Assembly: GCA_030748805.1 (NCBI GenBank)
Contig: JASMLG010000105.1
Coordinates: forward strand, 1 to 10,167
Length of the DNA: 10,167 nucleotides
From: Phycisphaerales bacterium
GTDB taxonomy: Bacteria; Planctomycetota; Phycisphaerae; Phycisphaerales; SM1A02
Direction of reading: 5' to 3'
The position numbers and the translations under genes were made by a program. Shown in pieces: positions 1-5,896 of this stretch (the stretch's first letter is position 1; each line of letters starts with the position of its first letter). The notes beneath the pieces are model-generated. The model was given only the letters and a program-made list of their open reading frames with translations, ran no database searches and had not been told where the DNA came from.

Positions 1-620
1 TCTTGTTCGCCGTGATGTGGACTCCATCCGCCATGTTCACCACCGTGACCGTGCATCATCTGCATCATATGCTCGCGCATTTCCGGGGGAAGGTCGCCAT
101 GTCCACCATGTTCGTCATGTTCGCCACCGTGACCGCCCATCATGTGCATCATGTGCTCGCGCATTTCTGGGTGAGAGCCACCATGTTCACCACCATGACC
201 GTGCATCATCTGCATCATATGCTCGCCCATTTCCGGGGGAAGGTCGCCGTGTCCACCGTTCATTCCATGGTGGTTCTTCATTCGGGGGTTCTTCATTCCT
301 GGACCACTCATCGTTTTCATCATGTGCTTCGGGGCACCTTCTTCATCTGCGAATGCCATAACAGAGATACTCATTTCGCCATCAATATTGTTGAGGTCCA
401 AGCCACCTAAAATTTCCGAAAGTTCTATAACTTGTTCTTTTCCATTTACCATTACAACAATTTCGTCACCTTCGACCTCTACCTCTACATCCATTTCGGC
501 TGGTTGAGCGGTTGAGGCAGTTGTGGCAACAGTCGCCTTTTTCGTTTTGTTGCAACCAACAAGACTACCAACAATACAGATTGTTGAAACAAGGGCAAAG
601 GCTGTTATTACGTGTTTCAT
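1..620 (-). CDS. Met/His-rich repeat lipoprotein, possibly metal-binding (partial, runs off the left edge)
   Basis: An exported lipoprotein whose C-terminal end lies outside the window; 206 codons are visible with no stop. The ATG at 620 has a good Shine-Dalgarno (AAAAGGAG, six bases upstream). Residues 1-23 form a lipoprotein signal peptide: Lys2, a hydrophobic core, and lipobox LVGC with Cys23 as the predicted lipidated residue. Residues 24-98 are an acidic, Thr/Ala- and Val-rich stretch containing EIVVMVNGKEQVIEL, which looks like a small beta unit. From about residue 99 the protein is very rich in Met, His and Gly and carries three near-repeats of an 18-residue core, PEMxEHMMxMMxGHGGEH, at residues 129-146, 151-168 and 179-196. 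Clusters of His and Met thioethers commonly bind copper, silver or other soft metals, so periplasmic metal binding or storage is a reasonable inference, but I recognise no named family. It lies 66 bases downstream of the CBS membrane protein gene and may be a separate transcription unit. Confidence 0.85.
   Translation of the reverse strand, partial: MKHVITAFALVSTICIVGSLVGCNKTKKATVATTASTAQPAEMDVEVEVEGDEIVVMVNGKEQVIELSEILGGLDLNNIDGEMSISVMAFADEEGAPKHMMKTMSGPGMKNPRMKNHHGMNGGHGDLPPEMGEHMMQMMHGHGGEHGGSHPEMREHMMHMMGGHGGEHDEHGGHGDLPPEMREHMMQMMHGHGGEHGGWSPHHGEQ
33..236 (-). repeat. Three in-frame repeats encoding the Met/His-rich core
   Basis: Three copies of a 54-base unit lie at 183-236, 117-170 and 33-86 (in order of translation), each encoding PEMxEHMMxMMxGHGGEH. 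The outer two copies are nearly identical, differing by Gly versus Arg at the fourth position, and the similarity extends upstream into HGDLP. The middle copy differs more (His for Gln, Gly for His). The cores start 22 and then 28 residues apart, so the spacers differ in length. The closeness of copies one and three suggests recent duplication or gene conversion within the gene. Confidence 0.8.
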
Positions 621-657
621 GCTCGTCTCCTTTTATATTTGAGAGTCAAGGCAGAAT

Positions 658-685
658 AACGCAAAATGCAGGGGTCAATTGCGTT
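658..685 (-). terminator. Weak hairpin after the CBS membrane protein gene
   Basis: A perfect 7-base inverted repeat (AACGCAA at 658-664, TTGCGTT at 679-685) encloses a 14-base loop, beginning one base past the stop codon at 687. There is no U-rich tract after it in the minus-strand direction, so it is not a classical intrinsic terminator. It could be a weak terminator, a 3'-end stabiliser or coincidence. Confidence 0.25.
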
Positions 686-686
686 G

Positions 687-1955
687 TTAGTCTGAATATC
701 TAGAAAACTCTATAGAAAGACGCTCGATCTGGGTGTCTGTCGCTTTTTGTGTTTTTAAAACAAGATTTTGAGTCTCAAGCACTTCGCCAACCTTTGGAAC
801 ATGCCCAAGACTAGCAAGTACAAAGCCTGCAATTGTGTCGTATTCCTCATCCTCTGGCAATTCAATGCCAAGTTCATCATTCAAATCATCAAGGTTATAC
901 CGACCATCGACTTCAACAAGCGATTCATTTACACGGACCATAGCTGGTTCTTCTGCTTCAGCATCATCATGTTCATCGCGAATCTCACCAACAATTTCTT
1001 CAAGCACATCTTCAATCGTAACAAGCCCTGAGGTTCCGCCATACTCATCTATGACAACTGCCATGTGCACTTCACTTGTTTGAAAGTCAGCGAGTAATTC
1101 CTGTACTGGCTTAGTGTCTGGTACAACAATTGGTTTGCGTAATATGTTTTTTAATTCAAAACCGTTAGCTTCTGAACCCAAAAATCCGACTAAATCTTTT
1201 ACGTACAAGATGCCAATAATCTGGTCGAGGTTCTCTTCAAAAATTGGAATACGAGAGCGACCCGATTCCAAAACAAACTTGCGTATTTCTGAAATGTCAT
1301 TCGTGAGTTCAACGCCTTCAATGTCAGTTCGCGGTGTCATTATTTCGCCGACATCGGTATCGCGTAAATCGACAACATTCTCTAACATTTCTGCAGATTC
1401 TGCAGGAATACCGCCTTCGCGTTGTGAATGTTCAATCGAACGGAGCAATTGTTCTTCTACTGGATTTAGGCCATCATTATGTTTTAGGTTAGCCCCAGTT
1501 AAACGTCGAACAATTTCATTTACGCCTTCAATCCACCAACTTATGAGTGGGTTAAGCAACGAGGCGAATCTAATAACAAGCCAACTTCGAGTCACAGAAC
1601 CAATTGGAACCGATTGTGCAATAGATCCAGCAATCACAGATGCGAATACCCAAATCAAAAACCAGCCAATAGCCATACCAAAGAAAAATGTGCTTAATGT
1701 TATTGGCTCAGAGCCAAACATAAGAACAAAGCTGGAAAGAATAGGAAGAAACATTAATCCCTTCATAAATGAAATCGATTGCAATGCGGATTCATATTTA
1801 GCTTCGAGCCAAGCTCCTTTCTGTGGCTTCCCTCTTACTTCAAGTTCATGACGCAGTACAAGTGGGGTAGACATGGTCATTGCGCGTTCTACTATTGCAA
1901 ACCAAGTGCATAAAAAAACCGCAACAACTACAATTATCCAAAGAACTCCAATCAT
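687..1955 (-). CDS. CNNM/CorC (hemolysin C-like) family membrane protein with CBS pair
   Basis: A 422-residue inner-membrane protein of the CNNM/CorC family (UPF0053, often annotated 'hemolysin'). Family members are implicated in magnesium or cobalt transport; the hemolysin name is historical. Domain order is complete: a DUF21-type membrane part with hydrophobic segments at about 3-22, 62-80, 88-112 and 127-141; a CBS pair at about 203-260 (GEIMTPRTDIEGV, then SRIPIF) and 272-328 (VVIDEYGGTSGLVTIEDVLE, then EIVGEI), expected to face the cytoplasm and bind adenine nucleotides; and a CorC_HlyC C-terminal domain at about 338-418 (VDGRYNLDDLNDELG, then YDTIAGFVL). An acidic linker (DEHDDAEAEE) separates the last two. 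The start ATG overlaps the ybeY stop as ATGA and has GGAG nine bases upstream inside ybeY, so translational coupling is likely. Its transported ion cannot be read from sequence. Confidence 0.93.
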   Translation of the reverse strand: MIGVLWIIVVVAVFLCTWFAIVERAMTMSTPLVLRHELEVRGKPQKGAWLEAKYESALQSISFMKGLMFLPILSSFVLMFGSEPITLSTFFFGMAIGWFLIWVFASVIAGSIAQSVPIGSVTRSWLVIRFASLLNPLISWWIEGVNEIVRRLTGANLKHNDGLNPVEEQLLRSIEHSQREGGIPAESAEMLENVVDLRDTDVGEIMTPRTDIEGVELTNDISEIRKFVLESGRSRIPIFEENLDQIIGILYVKDLVGFLGSEANGFELKNILRKPIVVPDTKPVQELLADFQTSEVHMAVVIDEYGGTSGLVTIEDVLEEIVGEIRDEHDDAEAEEPAMVRVNESLVEVDGRYNLDDLNDELGIELPEDEEYDTIAGFVLASLGHVPKVGEVLETQNLVLKTQKATDTQIERLSIEFSRYSD

Positions 1956-2455
1956 TGTTTATTACTCCAAACAGGACCTACACCAATTGCTGAAAGAATC
2001 TTGTCTTCTTCCGCGTGCATTTGTTGATTGGATTCTTCGTCGTGATCATCAAAACCACAACAATGCAAAATACCGTGCACAATATAAAGAAGTAGTTCGT
2101 TTTCTAATGCGTGAGCTCTCGATTCTGCTTCTCGCTGTGCAACATCAATACATACGGCAATGTCCGCATGCACGGAATCTTCTGTACTACCGTGGTCAAA
2201 AGTCAACACGTCGGTTGTTCCACAAACACCAGAGTGTTTAACATGTAGTTCTGCCATATCTACATCATCTACAACTCTAACGGCAACTTCTGATTGTTCT
2301 TTACGCAAAAATCGCAACACAGAAATTGTATGTTCTTCAAGCCAGTTGTAATTGACGTTTGCATCACCTTGAACGGTGATGTTTGTCGGCGGAGGTTGGT
2401 CAGGTTGTTCTTTAGACTCTTCCATTTCTATACGCAATATACAGGCTAAACACAT
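1952..2455 (-). CDS. ybeY: YbeY endoribonuclease / rRNA maturation factor
   Basis: A zinc-dependent cytoplasmic RNase that, in studied bacteria, matures the 16S rRNA 3' end and takes part in ribosome quality control. The identifying motif is HGILHCCGFDDHD at residues 127-139, corresponding to the family's HGxLHxxGYDH zinc site. TDVLTF (81-86) matches the conserved DVLSF segment, and ADIAVCIDVA (98-107) the strand before the catalytic helix. At 167 residues the length is normal. The N-terminus is uncertain: the ATG at 2455, nine bases after the nuoF stop, gives an odd MCLACILRIE extension, whereas the in-frame ATG at 2425 begins MEESKEQ. Neither has a clear Shine-Dalgarno. The third His sits one residue later than in the E. 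coli motif, because an extra Asp gives DDH. The gene ends in a 4-base overlap with the CBS membrane protein gene. Confidence 0.9.
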   Translation of the reverse strand: MCLACILRIEMEESKEQPDQPPPTNITVQGDANVNYNWLEEHTISVLRFLRKEQSEVAVRVVDDVDMAELHVKHSGVCGTTDVLTFDHGSTEDSVHADIAVCIDVAQREAESRAHALENELLLYIVHGILHCCGFDDHDEESNQQMHAEEDKILSAIGVGPVWSNKQ

Positions 2456-2464
2456 AAAAACAAA

Positions 2465-3793
2465 CTAAGAAGAAGTTATTGGGGTTATTGGGACCATAGA
2501 TGGCTTGCAGCGTGCTTCAAACTCGCTTCTGTATTTATTTATGATTGTTCTTGCTGCCCAACTATTGCCATCAGAGAGACCGCAAATTGTTGTTCCAGGA
2601 ATAATTCCCATTGAATTTGAAATTTCAATAACTTGATCAAGGTCTTTCATAGTTCCCTCGCCAGACTCAATTCGGCAAAGCAATTTGTAAATCCAATCAG
2701 CACCTTCGCGACAAGGAGTGCACTGACCGCACGATTCATTTTTATAAAACCTTGCGATGTTTCGAGCAACTGCGACCATATCGGTATCTTCGTCGAAGAT
2801 TGTTGGGCACGCTGTTCCCAGACCCATGACATCATACCTATGACCAATATCAAAATCCATTTCCGCATCAAATTGGTCTGGCCCGAGAACGCCCATGCTT
2901 ACACCACCAGCAATTGCACCTTTAAACTCTCGACCGTTTTTCATTCCACCTGCATAATCATTTACAAGAGATCGGAGTGTGATTCCAAGTGGAACTTCAA
3001 AGACGTCTGGGTTGTTCACGTGACCAGAAACACCCATTAGTTTTAAACCGTAACTTGCTGGTCCACCAATTGATGATTCACACCCAAACGATTTCCACCA
3101 GTCCGCGCCCTTTTCAACTATTAAAGGAACCGCAGCAAGTGTTTCAACATTATTAATAATTGTTGGTCTTCCAAACAATCCACTTACTGCTGGAAACGGT
3201 GGTTTTATTCTTGGCCACCCACGTTTACCTTCCACAGCTTCAAGTAGTGCGGTTTCTTCGCCGCAAATATACGCTCCAGCTCCTCGGTGCAACGTACATT
3301 CAACAGAAAAGTCTGTGGCGCCATTCATTAAGCCCTGCGAACCAAAGATCCCATTTTCATATGCTTCGTCAATTGCGTTTTGAACAATCTTTGCTTGGGT
3401 TTCCCATTCCCCTCGCATAAAGAAAAATGCTTTGTCGAGGTTGCAGGCATAACACGCTATTGCAATGCCCTCAATAACTGAGTGTGGGTCAAAATCTACG
3501 AGCAATCGGTCTTTGAATGTTCCCGGTTCTGCCTCATCACAATTCACGCACAAGTACCGTGATTCGCCATCGGGCTCGGGCAAAAAAGTCCACTTCACGC
3601 CACAGGGAAAACCGGCTCCGCCGCGACCGCGAAGTTCAGCTGATTTAACAATGTCAACCACTTCTTCTGGTCTCTTTAATAAAGCTTGCTTCAACGTTTG
3701 ATAGCCACCTGCTGAAACATAATCACTGAACGAAAGTGTTTTACGTTCTTCGCGTTTCTGTGGAATATTTCTTGTGAGAAATCGATCAGTCAC
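2465..3793 (-). CDS. nuoF: NADH-quinone oxidoreductase subunit F (51 kDa, NADH/FMN-binding)
   Basis: The electron-entry subunit of complex I: it binds NADH and FMN and passes electrons through its 4Fe-4S cluster N3 towards NuoG and the quinone site. At 442 residues the length is typical. Visible signatures are the nucleotide/FMN-binding glycine loop RGRGGAGFP (55-63), YLCVNCDEAEPGTFKDR (80-96), GAGAYICGEETALLEAVEGK (171-190), PPFPAVSGLFGRPTIINNVE (198-217), and the cluster ligands in SCGQCTPCREG (Cys355, Cys358, Cys361) with Cys404 in TTICGLSDG. The start is GTG with AGAGG seven bases upstream, and it overlaps the end of the preceding 66-residue gene by eight bases. nuoG, which often follows nuoF, is not next; ybeY follows nine bases later instead. 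No required residue appears missing. Confidence 0.97.
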   Translation of the reverse strand: MTDRFLTRNIPQKREERKTLSFSDYVSAGGYQTLKQALLKRPEEVVDIVKSAELRGRGGAGFPCGVKWTFLPEPDGESRYLCVNCDEAEPGTFKDRLLVDFDPHSVIEGIAIACYACNLDKAFFFMRGEWETQAKIVQNAIDEAYENGIFGSQGLMNGATDFSVECTLHRGAGAYICGEETALLEAVEGKRGWPRIKPPFPAVSGLFGRPTIINNVETLAAVPLIVEKGADWWKSFGCESSIGGPASYGLKLMGVSGHVNNPDVFEVPLGITLRSLVNDYAGGMKNGREFKGAIAGGVSMGVLGPDQFDAEMDFDIGHRYDVMGLGTACPTIFDEDTDMVAVARNIARFYKNESCGQCTPCREGADWIYKLLCRIESGEGTMKDLDQVIEISNSMGIIPGTTICGLSDGNSWAARTIINKYRSEFEARCKPSMVPITPITSS

Positions 3794-3986
3794 TTTTTGT
3801 GTCCTCTTGTTTGATTTCTATCTCATCAATTGTTGTTCGACGTAGCGTGACATTGCCATCTGTTTTCTCTTCAATGGTTCTATTCACTTCGTTTGAGTTA
3901 GTGTCTGATTTTACTGCACGAACAATATGCCCAACAAATTCGCCAAGGCAACGCATTAAGGGTTTTTTGTGTTCAGATGACATCAT
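3786..3986 (-). CDS. Small unrecognised protein between nuoE and nuoF
   Basis: A 66-residue protein I do not recognise. Its start (tandem ATGATG) overlaps the nuoE stop by four bases and its end overlaps the nuoF start by eight bases, strong evidence for a real, translationally coupled gene. The nuoE and nuoF frames do not otherwise occupy this stretch, so it is not a shadow. Residues 7-27 (KKPLMRCLGEFVGHIVRAVK and one more) look like an amphipathic basic helix with one Cys (Cys13). Residues 28-45 are polar and probably flexible (DTNSNEV, then EEKTDGN). Residues 46-60 (VTLRRTTIDEIEIKQ) resemble a short strand-helix element. There is no signal peptide or clear membrane span, so it is probably cytoplasmic or membrane-peripheral. 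Position suggests a complex I accessory or assembly factor for the NADH module; that is inference from context alone. Confidence 0.72.
   Translation of the reverse strand: MMSSEHKKPLMRCLGEFVGHIVRAVKSDTNSNEVNRTIEEKTDGNVTLRRTTIDEIEIKQEDTKSD
3801..3805 (-). promoter_or_regulatory. Shine-Dalgarno that supports the nuoF GTG start
   Basis: AGAGG lies seven bases upstream of the GTG at 3793, inside the last codons of the 66-residue gene. It supports GTG as the nuoF start and means nuoF is initiated while ribosomes are finishing the upstream gene. Confidence 0.55.
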
Positions 3987-4516
3987 TTCTCTTTGTTACA
4001 AGTGCTCACAATTTCATCTACTTTTGAAATTGTAAGTTTGTTGTATTGTTTTCCGTTTACTAATGCGCATGGTGCGTTATCACAAGAACCGATACATTCC
4101 ATTCCTAGCAATGAAAACATTCCGTCTTCTGTTGTTTCGTGAACATCAATTCCAAGTTTTTGTTTTAAGTGGTCGATTACTGCTTGGTGACCACAAACTT
4201 CACACGCGATTGATTGGCAAATGCCAAAAATATATTTACCCATTGGTTCGCTGTGGTAATCTTCATAGAAAGAAACCACGTCCGCAACTTGTGCTGGTGT
4301 AATATCGAGAACCTTTGCAATCTCAACCATTGCTTGCCATGAGATGTATCCGTATTCGTGTTGAACTTCGTGAAGGGTTGTCATCAACGCGCCTTGACCA
4401 GTTGCGTATCGAGGCATGATGTCTTTGGTGATTTTTTCCATCAACTCGGGTGTCAGATAAGGTTCTACTCTTGATTCAATGGTTAACGATGCAGATTGTT
4501 TGGGTGTCCAAGACAT
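3983..4516 (-). CDS. nuoE: NADH-quinone oxidoreductase subunit E (24 kDa, 2Fe-2S)
   Basis: A thioredoxin-fold subunit of the NADH dehydrogenase module of complex I, carrying the 2Fe-2S cluster N1a beside NuoF. At 177 residues the length is usual. The four expected ligands are present in the C-x4-C and C-x3-C pattern: Cys100 and Cys105 (FGICQSIACEVCG) and Cys141 and Cys145 (GMECIGSCDNAPC). The upstream helical part has the family pattern ALMTTLHEVQHEYGYIS (43-59), LDITPAQVADVVSFYEDY (70-87). The ATG at 4516 has AAGGA five bases upstream and lies eight bases past the nuoD stop. The gene ends in a 4-base overlap with the small gene that separates it from nuoF. Confidence 0.97.
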   Translation of the reverse strand: MSWTPKQSASLTIESRVEPYLTPELMEKITKDIMPRYATGQGALMTTLHEVQHEYGYISWQAMVEIAKVLDITPAQVADVVSFYEDYHSEPMGKYIFGICQSIACEVCGHQAVIDHLKQKLGIDVHETTEDGMFSLLGMECIGSCDNAPCALVNGKQYNKLTISKVDEIVSTCNKEK

Positions 4517-4524
4517 GATTTTCC

Positions 4525-5817
4525 TTAGCGATCCAATTCTGCTGCGATAATGTTGAGCGATCCAAGAATCGCAACAAGGTCAGCAAGTTGATGGCCTTCA
4601 AACATTTTTGCAAAAGTTTGGAAGTTAATAAATGAGCACGGTCTCGGTGCCACTCTCCAAGCGCAGGGACCGCCATCTGAAACTACGAAAAATCCATACT
4701 CGCCATTGGGTCCCTCAATTGCGCTGTAACATTCGCCAACAGGTGATTCCCAGCCTCGGTTTGGCATGACCAATTCAAACTGTTGGATAGTACCTTGAAT
4801 AGAGTTGTACACTTGGTCTTTTGGGGGCATGTGAATGCCACCACTTGGTAAAACGTTTAGTGGTCCGGTTGGGATGTTGTCTATTAACTGCCGAATAATG
4901 TGGCAGGATTGTTTAATTTCTTCAAGTCGAACGTGATACCTTGCCAGGCAATCGCCGGTTGTTGCAATTGGAACGTCAAATTCCACTGGTTCTGAACCTT
5001 GGCCATCCCAATTATCTTCAAAACAAAGGAACGGATCATCCTTTCGCAAATCGCGGGTGACTCCTGATGCTCTTGCAAGTGGTCCTGTTAACGACCAGGC
5101 GGTTGCTTCCTCTTTGGAAATTGTCCCAACACCTTCAACACGATCAATAAAAATTCTATTGGTATTTAGAAGCGTTTCAATATCACCAATTGCTTTTGGC
5201 ATGCGTACATCAATAAAGTTGTGAACCATTTTTTGGAATGTTTCCTCGCAAGGCAAGTCATTTTTCAGACCTCCCACACGGGTATAGTCTGGGTGAAACC
5301 GTTGCCCAGAAACAAAATCTATAATGTCATAGACATGTTCACGCTCGTTAAATCCATATAAGAAACCTGTAAATGCACCAAGATCAAGTGCAGCGGCGCC
5401 CACGCAGAGTAGGTGGTTTTGAATTCGACCAAGTTCACAAAGAATTGTTCGCAGCACCTTGCATCTTGGCGTTAAATCAATATCAAGTAATTTTTCTACT
5501 GCATGATGCCAAGCGATGTCATTTACAATCGGACTCACGTAATCCATCCGGCTTGCAGTACAAACGTATTGGTTAAAGTTATGGTGTTCACCGAGTTTTT
5601 CAAAACCGCTGTGTAGATATCCAATATGTGGTGTTGCGTTTACAACACGTTCGCCATCAAGTTCAAGTACGAGGCGAAGGGTTGTGTGAGTAGCGGGGTG
5701 CTGTGGACCGAAGTTAAGAATCCATCGATCATCGCTCTCAACTCGTCCCTGAAGTTCATCAAGAGTCTCGATATCTAAATCGTACGCTTCTTCCATAGGT
5801 GTAAGTGTGTAGGGCAT
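4525..5817 (-). CDS. nuoD: NADH-quinone oxidoreductase subunit D (49 kDa)
   Basis: A peripheral-arm subunit of complex I that lines the quinone-binding cavity with NuoB. It belongs to the nickel-iron hydrogenase large-subunit fold, without the metal site. Signatures are NFGPQHPATHTTLRLVLELD (35-54), with the quinone-site loop GPQHPATH, then GYLHSGFEKLGE, NQYVCTASRMDYVSP and the C-terminal ILGSLNIIAAELDR. At 430 residues it is a stand-alone NuoD, not a NuoCD fusion: before GPQHPATH there are only about 36 residues. The start at 5817 is chosen as the longest ATG; the ATG at 5796 (MEEAYD) is an alternative. Neither has a Shine-Dalgarno. It is the first gene of the operon nuoD-nuoE-small gene-nuoF-ybeY-CBS protein, with nuoC, nuoB and nuoA absent upstream. 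Confidence 0.97.
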   Translation of the reverse strand: MPYTLTPMEEAYDLDIETLDELQGRVESDDRWILNFGPQHPATHTTLRLVLELDGERVVNATPHIGYLHSGFEKLGEHHNFNQYVCTASRMDYVSPIVNDIAWHHAVEKLLDIDLTPRCKVLRTILCELGRIQNHLLCVGAAALDLGAFTGFLYGFNEREHVYDIIDFVSGQRFHPDYTRVGGLKNDLPCEETFQKMVHNFIDVRMPKAIGDIETLLNTNRIFIDRVEGVGTISKEEATAWSLTGPLARASGVTRDLRKDDPFLCFEDNWDGQGSEPVEFDVPIATTGDCLARYHVRLEEIKQSCHIIRQLIDNIPTGPLNVLPSGGIHMPPKDQVYNSIQGTIQQFELVMPNRGWESPVGECYSAIEGPNGEYGFFVVSDGGPCAWRVAPRPCSFINFQTFAKMFEGHQLADLVAILGSLNIIAAELDR

Positions 5818-5828
5818 TGGAACCGAAC

Positions 5829-5834
5829 ATTATA
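5829..5834 (-). promoter_or_regulatory. Candidate -10 element for the nuoD operon
   Basis: A perfect TATAAT lies 11 bases upstream of the nuoD ATG, read on the minus strand. I see no convincing -35 hexamer 16-18 bases further upstream. If used, transcription would start about five bases before, or at, the ATG, giving an almost leaderless message. That would fit the lack of a Shine-Dalgarno. Confidence 0.35.
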
Positions 5835-5866
5835 GTGCACCGCCCACCAACTAAGGAATAATTTAT

Positions 5867-5894
5867 GGGGACTGTCCCCCATGGGACTGTCCCC
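5867..5894. repeat. Two tandem GGGGACTGTCCCC palindromes
   Basis: GGGGACTGTCCCC at 5867-5879 is an exact palindrome around its central T. A second copy, GGGACTGTCCCC at 5883-5894, follows after CCAT and lacks the first G. The pair starts two bases past the permease stop codon and lies about 50 bases upstream of nuoD. Each copy could form a tight hairpin, and the two can pair with each other. There is no U tract, so this is not a standard intrinsic terminator, although it may block readthrough from the permease into nuoD or protect the 3' end. It resembles the dispersed REP-type palindromes of many genomes; I see no other copy in this window. Confidence 0.7.
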
Positions 5895-5896
5895 AA

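Noticed and set aside
33..236. CRISPR array
   Set aside because: The repeats are in-frame, coding, degenerate and nearly contiguous, and the intervals are not unique spacers of equal size.
3..410. Plus-strand open frames rich in His and Val over the left edge
   Set aside because: They are the antisense of the Met/His-rich lipoprotein repeats (ATG-rich minus strand gives CAT-rich plus strand). They have no Shine-Dalgarno or sensible composition.
658..685. Strong intrinsic terminator
   Set aside because: The stem is only seven bases with a 14-base loop and no following U tract, so it is listed only as a weak hairpin.
629..690. Sigma-70 promoter for the Met/His-rich lipoprotein
   Set aside because: TTGACC and TATTCT are present on the minus strand but only 14 bases apart, and TTGACT has no -10 at the right distance. 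No pair is convincing.
1114..1851. A 245-codon plus-strand open frame opposite the CNNM/CorC gene
   Set aside because: It is antisense to a gene with clear domains, is Ser/Ile/Asn-rich as expected of a shadow frame, and has no recognisable motif.
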